Notes: a model not told the origin generated them from the sequence alone. A stretch of DNA of 27,777 bases from CAYLPU01 sp964385635 (GCA_964385635.1 CAYLPU010000068.1:1-27777), one strand, 5' to 3'. Counted from the stretch's first letter, positions 15,061 to 24,060 are shown. A program made the numbers and translations.

Positions 15061-15088
15061 AATGAGAAATGACCAATGAACAATGAGC
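15061..15088. repeat. Four-unit 7-bp tandem repeat (AATGANN)
   Basis: AATGAGA, AATGACC, AATGAAC and AATGAGC run between the receiver's stop (15055) and the next kinase's start (15100). They provide a spurious in-frame ATG at 15076. Confidence 0.7.
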
Positions 15089-15099
15089 AGCGAGGGAAG

Positions 15100-16743
15100 A
15101 TGGGCATATCACTGCGCGTATTGATCGTTGAGGATTCGGAGGACGACACGTTGTTACTGGTGCGAGAGTTGCAGCGTGGTGGCTATGATCCGACGTTTGA
15201 ACGGGTCGAAACACTGTCCGCCATGAGCGCGGCGCTCAATCAGCAGACCTGGGACATCGTCATCTCTGATTACGCCATGCCGCACTTCAGCGCGCTAGCC
15301 GCGTTGGCGCTGTTGAGGGAAAGCGAACTTGATCTGCCATTCATCATCGTATCGGGCGCTATCGGTGAGGAGACCGCGGTGGCAGCCATGCGCGCTGGCG
15401 CGCATGACTATCTGATGAAGGACAACCTGGCGCGCCTGGGACCTGCCGTTCAACGGGAGTTGCAGGAAGCGGAGGTGCGCCTGGCGCGCCGGCAGGCGGA
15501 GGAAGAGATCCAACGGCGCACGGCTCAGTTGGAGGCGGTGCGCCAGGTAGGGCTGGAACTCACCGCCGAGTTGGACCTGGATGTCCTTCTCCATTCCATT
15601 ATGTCCCGGGCCGTCGAATTGCTGGGAGGAACCTCGGGAGGGCTTTACCTCTACCAACCGGAGCAGGATGTGCTGATGTTGAGCGTAACCGCTGGTTCGA
15701 ACGTAGTGCCTGTTGGGACCACCCTCCATCAAGGCGAGGGCCTCTCCGGCCGGGTCTGGGAGACCGGCGAGCCGCTTATCGTGGACGATTACCAGCGCTG
15801 GGAGAGACGGTCACCCTCCCGAGCGGGCTATCCCAATGCAGCCATAGTGGGCGCGCCGATCCGCTGGGGCGCGGAGTTCCTGGGGGTGCTGAACGTCCGC
15901 GCGGACCCCCGGCGCGCTTTCTCTCCGGCCGACGCGGAACTGCTGGGCCTGTTCGCCACTCAGGCGGCCATCGCCATTCGCAACGCCCGGCTGTATGCGA
16001 TGGAGAAAAAACGCGCCGCCGCGCTGGCCCGCGCTTTGGAGCAACAGCAAGAATTGGATCGGCTCAAGGACGAGCTCATCCAGAACGTGTCCCACGAACT
16101 GCGCACCCCGCTGGGCATCACGCTGGGTTATGCCGAGTTATTGGAAAGTGGCGAACTGGGCGAGTTGCAGCCTGAGCAGCAAGAAGCGGTGACCGTCGTC
16201 GCTCGCCGCGCGCGTATGTTGAAAGAGATAATGGACGATTTAATCATCATCCTGGAGGCGGAAAGGCGCGAGTTGAAGCCAGAGCAGGTTGATCTGGCGG
16301 ACCTGATCCACACGCTGATGGCTGATTTCCAGGCTGCCGCAGAACAAGTGGGGCTGGCATTGGCGGCGGAGGTCGCGCTCGACCTGCCTCCGCTGTCCGG
16401 TGATCCTCATCACCTGCGCCGGGTATTGGACAACCTGCTCGGTAATGCTCTCAAGTTCACCCCGGCCGGTGGTACTGTGACCGTGCGGCTGTGGCGGGAT
16501 GGAGGTGAGGCCGTGCTGGAAGTGGCCGACACCGGTGTCGGCATTCCGCGCGGCCAGTTGGACCGTGTCTTCGAGCGCTTCTACCAGGTTGATGGTAGTA
16601 TGAGCCGGCGCTACGGTGGCACCGGGCTGGGGCTGGCGCTGGTCAAAGAGGTCGTCGAGGCGCACAGCGGCACTGTGGAAGTCGAGAGCGAGCCAGGTCG
16701 GGGCAGCACTTTCACGGTCAGACTGCCTCTCGGTGGAGGGTGA
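15100..16743 (+). CDS. Receiver-GAF hybrid histidine kinase (module 1)
   Basis: The 547-residue soluble protein has a receiver at residues 5-120 (VLIVEDSEDD; phosphoacceptor Asp57 in VISDYAMPHF; Lys in DYLMKDNL without the usual Pro). A GAF domain spans about 144-300. HisKA has DELIQNVSHELRTPLG with His332. HATPase has LLGNALKFTPAG, EVADTGVGIP and YGGTGLGLALVKEVVEAHSG. A receiver at the N-terminus suggests it is controlled by phosphorylation from another kinase, so it could pass a signal on. ATG 15100 (MGISLR) is chosen by alignment with the equivalent start at 21091 and GAGG just upstream; ATG 15076 is supplied by the tandem repeat. No transmembrane segment. Confidence 0.93.
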   Translation: MGISLRVLIVEDSEDDTLLLVRELQRGGYDPTFERVETLSAMSAALNQQTWDIVISDYAMPHFSALAALALLRESELDLPFIIVSGAIGEETAVAAMRAGAHDYLMKDNLARLGPAVQRELQEAEVRLARRQAEEEIQRRTAQLEAVRQVGLELTAELDLDVLLHSIMSRAVELLGGTSGGLYLYQPEQDVLMLSVTAGSNVVPVGTTLHQGEGLSGRVWETGEPLIVDDYQRWERRSPSRAGYPNAAIVGAPIRWGAEFLGVLNVRADPRRAFSPADAELLGLFATQAAIAIRNARLYAMEKKRAAALARALEQQQELDRLKDELIQNVSHELRTPLGITLGYAELLESGELGELQPEQQEAVTVVARRARMLKEIMDDLIIILEAERRELKPEQVDLADLIHTLMADFQAAAEQVGLALAAEVALDLPPLSGDPHHLRRVLDNLLGNALKFTPAGGTVTVRLWRDGGEAVLEVADTGVGIPRGQLDRVFERFYQVDGSMSRRYGGTGLGLALVKEVVEAHSGTVEVESEPGRGSTFTVRLPLGGG

Positions 16744-16757
16744 GACAACACACCGGA

Positions 16758-16804
16758 ATCCCGAACTTGTTCGGGATGGTGACGAATACTCCCAACAAGT
16801 TGGG
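16758..16804. repeat. Two adjacent short hairpins upstream of the 7TM kinase
   Basis: ATCCCGAAC-TT-GTTCGGGAT (16758-16777) and CCCAAC-AA-GTTGGG (16791-16804) lie between the kinases at 15100 and 16844. Neither has a T tract. They could trim or attenuate the transcript between module 1 and module 2, or be small dispersed palindromes. Confidence 0.5.
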
Positions 16805-16843
16805 GTCTCCAAATTGGCGTTAGGCCTGAATATAGGGGGAGCG

Positions 16844-19800
16844 ATGGGCTGGCAGTACAACGCTTATGTACCACCTTTGGTCGCGGCAGCGGCTGTTTCG
16901 GCAGCGCTCGCGCTCTTCGTTTGGCGACGCCGCCCTGCACCCGGTACAGTGCCGTTCGTTTGGCTCATGCTGGCTGTGACTGAATGGTCGCTGGGATATG
17001 CGCTGGAACTGGGGAGTACCGACTTGCCGGGCAAACTCCTGTGGGCCAAGGTTCAATACCTGGGTATTGTCTTCGTGCCGCTGGCGTGGTTAGTCTTTGC
17101 ACTACAATATACCAGGCGTGACAAGTGGCTGGCACGGCGCAATCTGATCTGGCTGTCCATTGTGCCTTGTTTCACATTGCTGCTTGTCTGGACCAACGAC
17201 GTACACGGTCTGATCTGGAGCAGCGTCAAACTGGACAACAGTGGCTCGTTCCCGATGCTAGACTTGACGTATGGTGCGTGGTGGTGGGTCAATTTTGTCT
17301 ATTCCTATCTGTTGCTCTTGCTCAGTACATTCTTGCTTGTCCAGGTGCTCGTTCGTTCGCCGCACCTGTACCGTGGACAAGCGGGCGCTTTGCTAATCGG
17401 CGCGTTGGCGCCATGGGTGGGGAATGTGTTGTACGTCTCTGGCTTGAGCCCACTCCCCTGTCTGGACCTGACCCCCTTCGCTTTTACTTTGACTGGCCTG
17501 GCAGTGGCCTGGGGTCTCTTTCATTTTCAGTTGTTAAGAATTGTGCCGGTGGCGCGCGACGCCGTCGTCGAAAGCATGGGCGATGCCGTGATCGTGCTGG
17601 ATATGCAGGACCGTATCGCGGATCTCAACCCGGCCGCACAACGGCTCTTGGGCCACGCGGCCTCAGAGATCATCGGGCAACCGGCATCCCATGTGCTGTC
17701 CGATTGGCCTGACGGCTCGACTGAGCTCGCCGAAGTCCTGGTCGAGCGGTACCGCGATGTGAGGGAGGCCTATTCGGAGATCGTCCTGGGTGAAGGCGGG
17801 GCGCAGCGTACCTTCGACCTGCGCATCTCGCCCCTGTATGACCGGCGCGGGCGGTTCACTGGTCGCCTGGTTGTTGCGCATGACATCACCGAACGCAAGC
17901 AGGCGGAGAGACGGCTGGGTGTTTTCTACGAGGTGGCTACGGCGGTGATGACGTCGGTGCGGCTGGACGAAATTCTCAACCACACCTTGTCCGCGCTACA
18001 GAAGACGCTGCGGCCGGATGACATCGCGATCCTGCTGGTGGAGCCAGGGGCGCAAGGAACGGCGAATGAACTGGTCATCCGCGCCCACAGCGGCTTCCCC
18101 GGCGGGCCAAAACTGAAACGCCGGCGTATCGGTGTCGGCATCCCCGGCTGGGTCGTGCAGACCGGGCAGCCCGTCCTGCTGGACGATGCGCGCGAGGACG
18201 AGCGCTACCATGGCCTTGATCCCGATACGCGTTCTGAACTATGCGTGCCGCTGCGGGTCGGCGAGCGAGTCACCGGCGCGATCAACCTGGAGAGTCGCCG
18301 GCTGGCCGCTTTCAGCGAGGAAGACTTGCACCTCCTCTCCATCCTGGCTGGTCATCTGTCCACCGTCATCGAGAACGCGCGCCTCTTCGAAGAGACGGAG
18401 CGTCTGAAAGTGTTCAACGAAAGCATCGTGCAGGGCATGGCCGAGGGGTTGTGCATCGAAGACGCAGACGGCATCATCACCTTTGTCAACCCGGCAATGG
18501 AAGAGTTGCTGGGCTACGGTGTCGATGAACTGGTGGGCCAGCATTGGCGGACAACAATTGTGCCAGATGAGATTGAACGGGTGCAGGAGAAAACGTCTCA
18601 GCGCCCAGCCGGCGTCAGCGAGCAGTATGAGGCGCGAATGCGGGCCAAAGATGGTCGCGAGATACCCGTCCTGCTCAGCGCCCGGCCACTGTTTGAGGAT
18701 GGTGAGTTTACCGGCGTCCTCTCGGCCTTTACTGACATCAGCGAGCGCGAGACTCTGGAGGGAATGTGGAGGCGATACGAGTTCATTGTGAATACCTCCA
18801 GGGAATTCATGACTCTCGTTGGCAGGAACTGCGTTTATGAGGCGGCAAATGAAGCGTACTGCAAGACGCATAACAAGACACGGGAGGAGATCATCGGTAA
18901 GACCGTGGTCGAAGTTTGGGGAGAGGACGTGTATAACGCAAACATAAAGGAATGCTTAGACAAGTGCTTTGATGGGGAGGTAGTGCATTACACGGGATGG
19001 TTTGACTTTTCCACGCTTGGGCCGCGGTGTATGGATGTGACCTACTATCCCTATTACGGCGGTGCAGGAAACGTTACCCATGCTGTTGTCGTCTCTCGCG
19101 ATACCACCGAACGCCAGCGGGCAGAGGATGCGCTGCAACGACGTAACCGCGAGTTGACCACGCTCTACGAGGCAGCTACCGCTGTCAGTTCCTCTTTTTC
19201 TCTGCCTGCCGTTCTTCAGGCTGTAGCCGGGCAGATGACCAAAGCCCTCAATCTAAGCGGGTGCGTTTTGTCGCTCTGGGATTGCGAGCAGAGCCAGGTC
19301 GTGACGATGGTTGACCATAGTGTGGCCTGGCCTGACGAGGCGGAACCGGTGTGCACCACTCACGATCTGAGTGATTGTCCCGCTATGCGCTGTGTGCTGG
19401 AGACTCAGCAGCCGGTAGTAATCCGGCGTGACGATCCGATGGTTGACGAGGCAGACCTGGCATGGATGAAGAAGGGGGCACTGGCTTTATTAACGTTGCC
19501 CCTGGTAGCCCGCGACCAGGTGTTGGGCCTGGTGGCGCTGTCTACGGAGGCGCAAGGCTACACGCCGGAGGAGATTCGCCTGGCCCAAAGCCTGGCTACA
19601 CAGGCGGCCATTGCCATTGAAAACGTCCGCTTGTACGAGCAAGCGCAGCAAGAGATTACCGAGCGCAGGCGCGCCGAGGATGCGCTGCGCGAGCGTACCG
19701 CGCAACTGGAGTCCACTAACAAAGAACTCGAGGCTTTTGCTTATTCCGTCTCCCACGACCTGCGCGCGCCTTTGCGCAGCATAGACGGCTTCAGCCAGAT

Positions 19801-20380
19801 ACTGTTGGAAGACTACACCGACGAGTTGGATGCAGAGGGCCAGGACTACCTCCGCCGTGTGCGGGTGGCCAGCCAGCGCATGGCGCAACTGATTGACGAT
19901 TTGCTGAAGTTGTCCCGCATAACGCGCCGCGAGGTGCGTCGCGAGAGGGCTGACCTGAGTGTCTTGGCGCGGGAGATCGCGGCAGAACTAAAGCAACGCG
20001 AACCGGACCGCCAGGTGGGGTTCGTGATTGAGGAAGAGGTGACGGCAGATGGGGACGCGGGGCTGCTGCGGGTGGTGCTGGAGAATCTGCTAGGCAACGC
20101 GTGGAAGTTTACGGCCAGGCACCCACGTGCCAGGATAGAGTTCGGGGTGACACAGCGCGACGGCGAGACAGCCTGTTTTGTGCGCGACGATGGCGCTGGC
20201 TTCGACATGGCCCACGCTGACAAGTTGTTCGGGACCTTCCAGCGGTTGCACTCGGCGACTGAGTTCGAAGGCACCGGCATCGGCCTGGCGACGGTGCAGC
20301 GCATCATCCATCGCCACGGCGGCAGGGTCTGGGCGGAGGGGGCAGTGGAGCAAGGTGCGACATTTTACTTTACGCTCTAA
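16844..20380 (+). CDS. 7TM-PAS-GAF-PAS-PAS-GAF sensor histidine kinase (module 2, kinase)
   Basis: The 1178-residue protein begins with a seven-helix HisKA_7TM-type region (about residues 5-225). PAS follows (about 236-345), GAF (350-510), PAS (517-630), PAS (632-755, with several cysteines), a second GAF (756-935), and a phytochrome-type core: NKELEAFAYSVSHDLRAPLRS with His971, LLGNAWKFTA, VRDDGAGFD and GTGIGLATVQRIIHRHGG. The last 200 residues closely match the module 1 kinase, while the input region is unrelated and far longer. ATG 16844 is chosen because AGGGGGAG precedes it and it starts just before the first helix; the frame is open upstream through the end of the previous gene with no usable start. 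It senses both membrane and cytoplasmic cues; ligands unknown. Confidence 0.92.
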   Translation: MGWQYNAYVPPLVAAAAVSAALALFVWRRRPAPGTVPFVWLMLAVTEWSLGYALELGSTDLPGKLLWAKVQYLGIVFVPLAWLVFALQYTRRDKWLARRNLIWLSIVPCFTLLLVWTNDVHGLIWSSVKLDNSGSFPMLDLTYGAWWWVNFVYSYLLLLLSTFLLVQVLVRSPHLYRGQAGALLIGALAPWVGNVLYVSGLSPLPCLDLTPFAFTLTGLAVAWGLFHFQLLRIVPVARDAVVESMGDAVIVLDMQDRIADLNPAAQRLLGHAASEIIGQPASHVLSDWPDGSTELAEVLVERYRDVREAYSEIVLGEGGAQRTFDLRISPLYDRRGRFTGRLVVAHDITERKQAERRLGVFYEVATAVMTSVRLDEILNHTLSALQKTLRPDDIAILLVEPGAQGTANELVIRAHSGFPGGPKLKRRRIGVGIPGWVVQTGQPVLLDDAREDERYHGLDPDTRSELCVPLRVGERVTGAINLESRRLAAFSEEDLHLLSILAGHLSTVIENARLFEETERLKVFNESIVQGMAEGLCIEDADGIITFVNPAMEELLGYGVDELVGQHWRTTIVPDEIERVQEKTSQRPAGVSEQYEARMRAKDGREIPVLLSARPLFEDGEFTGVLSAFTDISERETLEGMWRRYEFIVNTSREFMTLVGRNCVYEAANEAYCKTHNKTREEIIGKTVVEVWGEDVYNANIKECLDKCFDGEVVHYTGWFDFSTLGPRCMDVTYYPYYGGAGNVTHAVVVSRDTTERQRAEDALQRRNRELTTLYEAATAVSSSFSLPAVLQAVAGQMTKALNLSGCVLSLWDCEQSQVVTMVDHSVAWPDEAEPVCTTHDLSDCPAMRCVLETQQPVVIRRDDPMVDEADLAWMKKGALALLTLPLVARDQVLGLVALSTEAQGYTPEEIRLAQSLATQAAIAIENVRLYEQAQQEITERRRAEDALRERTAQLESTNKELEAFAYSVSHDLRAPLRSIDGFSQILLEDYTDELDAEGQDYLRRVRVASQRMAQLIDDLLKLSRITRREVRRERADLSVLAREIAAELKQREPDRQVGFVIEEEVTADGDAGLLRVVLENLLGNAWKFTARHPRARIEFGVTQRDGETACFVRDDGAGFDMAHADKLFGTFQRLHSATEFEGTGIGLATVQRIIHRHGGRVWAEGAVEQGATFYFTL

Positions 20381-20440
20381 CTACGTAACTGGAGTCTGGC
20401 AAGTACGGTGTGGCAACTGGTGAATCACAAGATATGGGGG

Positions 20441-20500
20441 TCGTAGTGGCGACTTCAGTCGCTCTGGCCTCGCTTTGAACGACTAAAGTCGTTACTACGA
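20441..20500. repeat. 60-bp REP-like palindrome between module 2 kinase and receiver
   Basis: Arms 20441-20462 and 20480-20500 pair imperfectly (TCGTAGTGGCGAC...; ...GTCGTTACTACGA). Each contains a smaller palindrome (CGACTTCAGTCG and CGACTAAAGTCG). This nested form is typical of REP/BIME-like elements. Confidence 0.7.
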
Positions 20501-20531
20501 GCAAAATTGCCCGTAAGCAAGGAGGAACCGT

Positions 20532-20972
20532 GTGGACAAGAGAGTCATTCTGCTGGTGGAGGACAATCCCGACGACGAGGCGCTGACCCTGCGTGCATTC
20601 AAGAAGAGCAACATTCTGAACGAGGTGGTGGTGGCGCGCGATGGGGCTGAGGCGCTAGATTATCTCTTCGCTACCGGCGTGTATGCGGGCCGCGACACGA
20701 GCGTGGTGCCCCAACTCATCCTGCTGGATCTGAAACTGCCCAAAGTGAATGGCCTGGAAGTGTTGGAACGCATTCGGACCGACGAGCGGACAAGACTTGT
20801 TCCTGTGGTCCTTCTCACCTCGTCGAGGGAAGAGCAGGACCTGATTGAGGGGTACAGCCTGGGGGCCAACAGTTACATTCGCAAACCGGTAGACTTTGTC
20901 CAATTCACCGAAGCGATACGAAATGTAGGGATGTATTGGCTGGTCTTAAACGAATCCCTGTTCAAGACCTGA
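20532..20972 (+). CDS. Single-domain Rcp1/CheY-like response regulator (module 2)
   Basis: The 146-residue receiver is nearly identical to that at 14618: same MDKRVILLVEDNPDDEALTL start, phosphoacceptor Asp66 in ILLDLKLPKVNG, Thr96 in LLTSS and Lys118 in IRKPVDF. The start is GTG at 20532 with GGAGGAACC upstream, again matching module 1. Its C-terminus (NESLFKT) differs from the module 1 protein (NEPPPG) because a palindromic repeat beginning at 20965 supplies the last residues and the TGA. No output domain. Likely partner of the 7TM kinase upstream. Confidence 0.95.
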   Translation: MDKRVILLVEDNPDDEALTLRAFKKSNILNEVVVARDGAEALDYLFATGVYAGRDTSVVPQLILLDLKLPKVNGLEVLERIRTDERTRLVPVVLLTSSREEQDLIEGYSLGANSYIRKPVDFVQFTEAIRNVGMYWLVLNESLFKT

Positions 20973-21030
20973 AAGGTTTTTGCAGCGGATTCTTTGACAT
21001 AAAAGCGCTCTCGGAAAACCTGTCAGGTCT
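20965..21030. repeat. 66-bp palindromic repeat overlapping the receiver's stop codon
   Basis: Arms 20965-20981 (AGACCTGAAAGGTTTTT) and 21014-21030 pair at 15 of 17 positions. The left arm contains the TGA of the receiver. More CAGGTCT-type copies follow to about 21055. Confidence 0.7.
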
Positions 21031-21090
21031 GGCCTGATCGGTCAGGTCTCCTGACTGCCGCCGCTGCCGGCCAATGAGCGATGAGGAAAG

Positions 21091-23997
21091 ATGGGCACAC
21101 CACTACGCATATTGATTGTTGAGGATTCAGAAGACGACACGTTGTTGCTGGTGCGAGCACTGCGGCGTGGCGGCTACGAGGCGACGTTTGAACGGGTCGA
21201 AACAGCCGCAGGTATGGCCGGTGCGCTTGCCCAGCAGACCTGGGACATCGTCATCTCCGATTACGCCATGCCGCACTTCAGCGCGCCGGCCGCTTTGGCG
21301 CTGTTACAGGGAAGTGGTCTCGATCTGCCTTTCATCATCCTGTCCGGCGTGATCGGCGAAGAGACGGCGGTAGAGGCGATGAAGGCGGGCGCGCACGACT
21401 ACATCAGGAAGGGCAGCCTGGCACGGCTCATCCCCGCCATTGAGCGCGAATTGCGTGACGCGGAGGTGCGCCGGGAACGCAGGCGAGCAGAGGAGGCACT
21501 GCGAGAAAGCGAAGAGCGATACCGCACGATCTTTGACCACGCCGCTGACGGGTTGGTAAGGATAGATAGGAGCGGTGTCGTAACCGACATCAACCAGCGG
21601 TTGGCGGAGATGCTTGGCTTGCAGGTAGAAGGCTATGTGGGCAAACGATTCCTAACACTTGGGCGTCACTTTCCGAGAAAGAGTTTTGGCATCGTCCTCA
21701 AACGTTTTGCGGAACGTATGGCGGGCAAAGAGCTGGCACCGTATGAGGTGCAGATAAGGCGGGTGGACGGGAGCCTCATTGACGTCGAAATTAACGCCAG
21801 ACCAGTCAAGAGGGAGGGGAAAATCACTGGCGAAATCATCGCTATCCGCGACATCATGCAGCGCAAGCGGGTGAGGCGATTGCTGCAGGCGCTGAACGAG
21901 GCGGCTCGAAGCATGGAGCAGGCTCTGACGCCGGAAGAGATATGTGTCACTATTGCGGAAAAGTTCGCAACGCTCGGCTTCATCTGTATAGTTTTATTCA
22001 CAGACGAGGACCAGAAAGGACTTGTAGTCAAACACGTCTCCATCGAGGAAAAGGTCGTCAAGGCCGCTGAGAGGCTGACGGGCCTCAAAATGGAAAGTTT
22101 TGTCATACCTATCAAGAGTGTGGATGTGTATAGAAAAGTGGTCTGGGAGAGAAAGTCATGCCTGGCGGAGAGTATAGAAGATGTCATGCAACAGATGTTG
22201 CCCAGGCATGTAAAGAGGTTCGCTGCCCAGCTAGTGAGGATTGTGAACATCCCAAAAGCCGTTCTCGCTCCTCTCATAGTGGATGATAGAGTCCTCGGCG
22301 TGCTCTCGGTCCACTCGGATGACCTGACCGCAGGCGACACACCGACCGTCACCGCCTTCGCCCATCAGATGGCCGCCGCCTTGCGCAAGGCCAGGTTGAT
22401 GCAGGGCTTGGAAAGCAGCCTTGCCGAGCGCAAGCGGGCGCAGGAGGCTCTGCGGGAGAGTGAGGCGAAATACCGCGCCATTTTCGAGCAGTCCACAGAC
22501 GCGATCTACGTCACCACCCGAGAGGGTAGGTTCGTCGACCTCAACCAGGCTGGGTTGGATCTCTTTGGCTACACCAGGAAGGAATTGGAAAGGGTTAACG
22601 TCCGGGAACTATGTGCTGATCCCGCTGACCGGTCCGGATTTCAGCAGGAGATAGAGCAAAAGGGGTTTATCAGAGACTTTGAGGTGAAGTTACGTAAGAA
22701 GGATGGAACGGAGATGGACTGTCTGCTTTCCTCGACTGTGCAGCGGGATGGTGACGGAACCATTCTGGGATACCAGGGCATCATCCGTGACCTCACCGAG
22801 CGCAAGCGTCTTGAGCAGCACATGCGCCAGCAGGACCGGCTGGCGTCCCTCGGCCAACTGGCGGGGGGCATCGCCCACGACTTCAACAACGTCCTGATGA
22901 CCATCATCCTCTATACTGAGATGGTCCTGGGCGAGTCCTCCCTGCCACAAGACTTGGCGCCGGACCTCGAGTGTGTCCTCGACGAGGCGCAGGAGGCCGC
23001 CCGCCTGGTGCGACAGGTACTGGACTTCAGCCGCCGCTCCCCGATTGAGACCCGCCTCGTGGACATGAGGGCCTTTACCCAGGAAAGCGTTGGCATCCTG
23101 CAACGCACGCTGCCTGAGACTGTCCATTTCCTGCTGGAGGTGGGACCTGGCGAGTACGTGGTGGACGCCGACCCCACGCGGGTACAGCAGGTGCTGATGA
23201 ACCTGGTAGTCAACGCGCGGGACGCCATGCCGGAGGGGGGAGAACTGCGCATCAGTTTGTCCAGGGTGGAGGTGGGGCCGGGCGAAGAGCCTCCGCGGCT
23301 CGGTCAGAGACCTTCGCCGAACGGGGAATGGGTGTGCCTGGCTGTGTCGGACACGGGCACCGGTATACCGCCAGAGGTGTTGCCCCGTATCTTCGAGCCT
23401 TTCTTCACCACCAGGCCCAAGGGGGAGGGAACGGGGTTGGGGCTGGCGCAGGTATACGGCATCGTCAAGCAGCACGGGGGACACGTCGGGGTGGAGACGG
23501 AGGTGGGGCAGGGAACGACGTTCCGCGTCTATCTGCCGGCCCAGAGAGCGACGGAGGTCGAGGAGGCCCCGCTGGAGGAACCGGCTGCGGCCGCTGTGGG
23601 GGGGAAGGGGGAGACTATCCTGGTGGCGGAGGACGAGGAGAGAGTGCGGGATTTGAGCCGGCGAATCCTGGAATCGCTGGGCTACCGAGTATTGACAGCG
23701 GAGAATGGGCGGAAGGCGTTGGAGGTCTACCGGTCGGCGGAGAGCGCCTGCCCTGAGCAAGGCCGAAGGGTGGACCTGCTGCTCACGGATATGATCATGC
23801 CAGAGATGGGTGGCAAGGAATTGATCCGGGAACTGCGCAAGGTGGATCCCCATCTGAGGGCGGTGGCTATGACCGGCTACGTGCTGGCAGAGGATCTACG
23901 ACAATTGAAGGAAGAGGGAAGCCTGGAGGTTGTCCAGAAGCCCCTCGACACGGACACGCTGGCGCGAATCGTGCGCCAAACTCTGGATAGCGGCTGA
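21091..23997 (+). CDS. Receiver-PAS-GAF-PAS hybrid kinase with C-terminal receiver (module 2)
   Basis: The 968-residue protein has an N-terminal receiver (5-120; ILIVEDSEDD, VISDYAMPHF) closely similar to the one at 15100. It continues with PAS (about 137-265), a GAF-like region (268-445), PAS (456-575), and HisKA of the NtrB-like type (LASLGQLAGGIAHDFNNVL, His596). HATPase follows (NARDAMPEGG, AVSDTGTGIP, EGTGLGLAQVYGIVKQHGG), then a second receiver (VAEDEERV, LLTDMIMPEMGG, VVQKPLD). Two repeats are built into the frame. A 7-residue GQRPSPN lies between the N and G1 boxes (from residue 738). An 8-residue ACPEQGRR stands just before the phosphoacceptor strand of the last receiver. Start ATG 21091 follows GAGGAAAG. 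Two receivers around one kinase suggest a phosphorelay node. Confidence 0.93.
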   Translation: MGTPLRILIVEDSEDDTLLLVRALRRGGYEATFERVETAAGMAGALAQQTWDIVISDYAMPHFSAPAALALLQGSGLDLPFIILSGVIGEETAVEAMKAGAHDYIRKGSLARLIPAIERELRDAEVRRERRRAEEALRESEERYRTIFDHAADGLVRIDRSGVVTDINQRLAEMLGLQVEGYVGKRFLTLGRHFPRKSFGIVLKRFAERMAGKELAPYEVQIRRVDGSLIDVEINARPVKREGKITGEIIAIRDIMQRKRVRRLLQALNEAARSMEQALTPEEICVTIAEKFATLGFICIVLFTDEDQKGLVVKHVSIEEKVVKAAERLTGLKMESFVIPIKSVDVYRKVVWERKSCLAESIEDVMQQMLPRHVKRFAAQLVRIVNIPKAVLAPLIVDDRVLGVLSVHSDDLTAGDTPTVTAFAHQMAAALRKARLMQGLESSLAERKRAQEALRESEAKYRAIFEQSTDAIYVTTREGRFVDLNQAGLDLFGYTRKELERVNVRELCADPADRSGFQQEIEQKGFIRDFEVKLRKKDGTEMDCLLSSTVQRDGDGTILGYQGIIRDLTERKRLEQHMRQQDRLASLGQLAGGIAHDFNNVLMTIILYTEMVLGESSLPQDLAPDLECVLDEAQEAARLVRQVLDFSRRSPIETRLVDMRAFTQESVGILQRTLPETVHFLLEVGPGEYVVDADPTRVQQVLMNLVVNARDAMPEGGELRISLSRVEVGPGEEPPRLGQRPSPNGEWVCLAVSDTGTGIPPEVLPRIFEPFFTTRPKGEGTGLGLAQVYGIVKQHGGHVGVETEVGQGTTFRVYLPAQRATEVEEAPLEEPAAAAVGGKGETILVAEDEERVRDLSRRILESLGYRVLTAENGRKALEVYRSAESACPEQGRRVDLLLTDMIMPEMGGKELIRELRKVDPHLRAVAMTGYVLAEDLRQLKEEGSLEVVQKPLDTDTLARIVRQTLDSG
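23302..23322. repeat. Single 21-bp copy of the minisatellite unit in the ATPase domain
   Basis: It begins GGTCAGAGACCTTCGCC and encodes GQRPSPN. It sits at the equivalent position to the array in the kinase at 25191, next to flanking residues EEPPRL here and EEPPWL there. Confidence 0.85.
23746..23769. repeat. 24-bp in-frame insert in the C-terminal receiver
   Basis: It encodes ACPEQGRR between RSAES and VDLLLTDM. The paralogous receiver of the kinase at 25191 reads RSAES-VDLVLTDM without it. The DNA (core CCCTGAGCAAGGCCGAAGGG) resembles the widespread CCCTGAGC...GAAGGG palindromic repeat. Confidence 0.75.
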
Positions 23998-24015
23998 TTG
24001 CAGATTGTAATATGT

Positions 24016-24060
24016 CACGTTTGACGTTTGACGTTTGACGTTTCACGTTTCACGGTTTAC
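24016..24060. repeat. 7-bp tandem repeat (GACGTTT)
   Basis: CACGTTT, three GACGTTT, CACGTTT and a degenerate CACGGTTTAC run between the stop at 23997 and the start at 24079. The array gives an in-frame ATG (24028) that has no ribosome binding site. Confidence 0.8.

Noticed and set aside
16616..16843. An N-terminal extension of the 7TM kinase overlapping the previous gene.
   Set aside because: The extension overlaps the previous kinase's ATPase domain in another frame. ATG 16844 has a good ribosome binding site and starts just before the first membrane helix.
22690..23853. A 387-codon minus-strand open frame opposite the hybrid kinase at 21091.
   Set aside because: Composition is that of a reverse-strand shadow (Arg/Leu/His/Gln rich). 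The plus strand has full HisKA, HATPase and receiver motifs.
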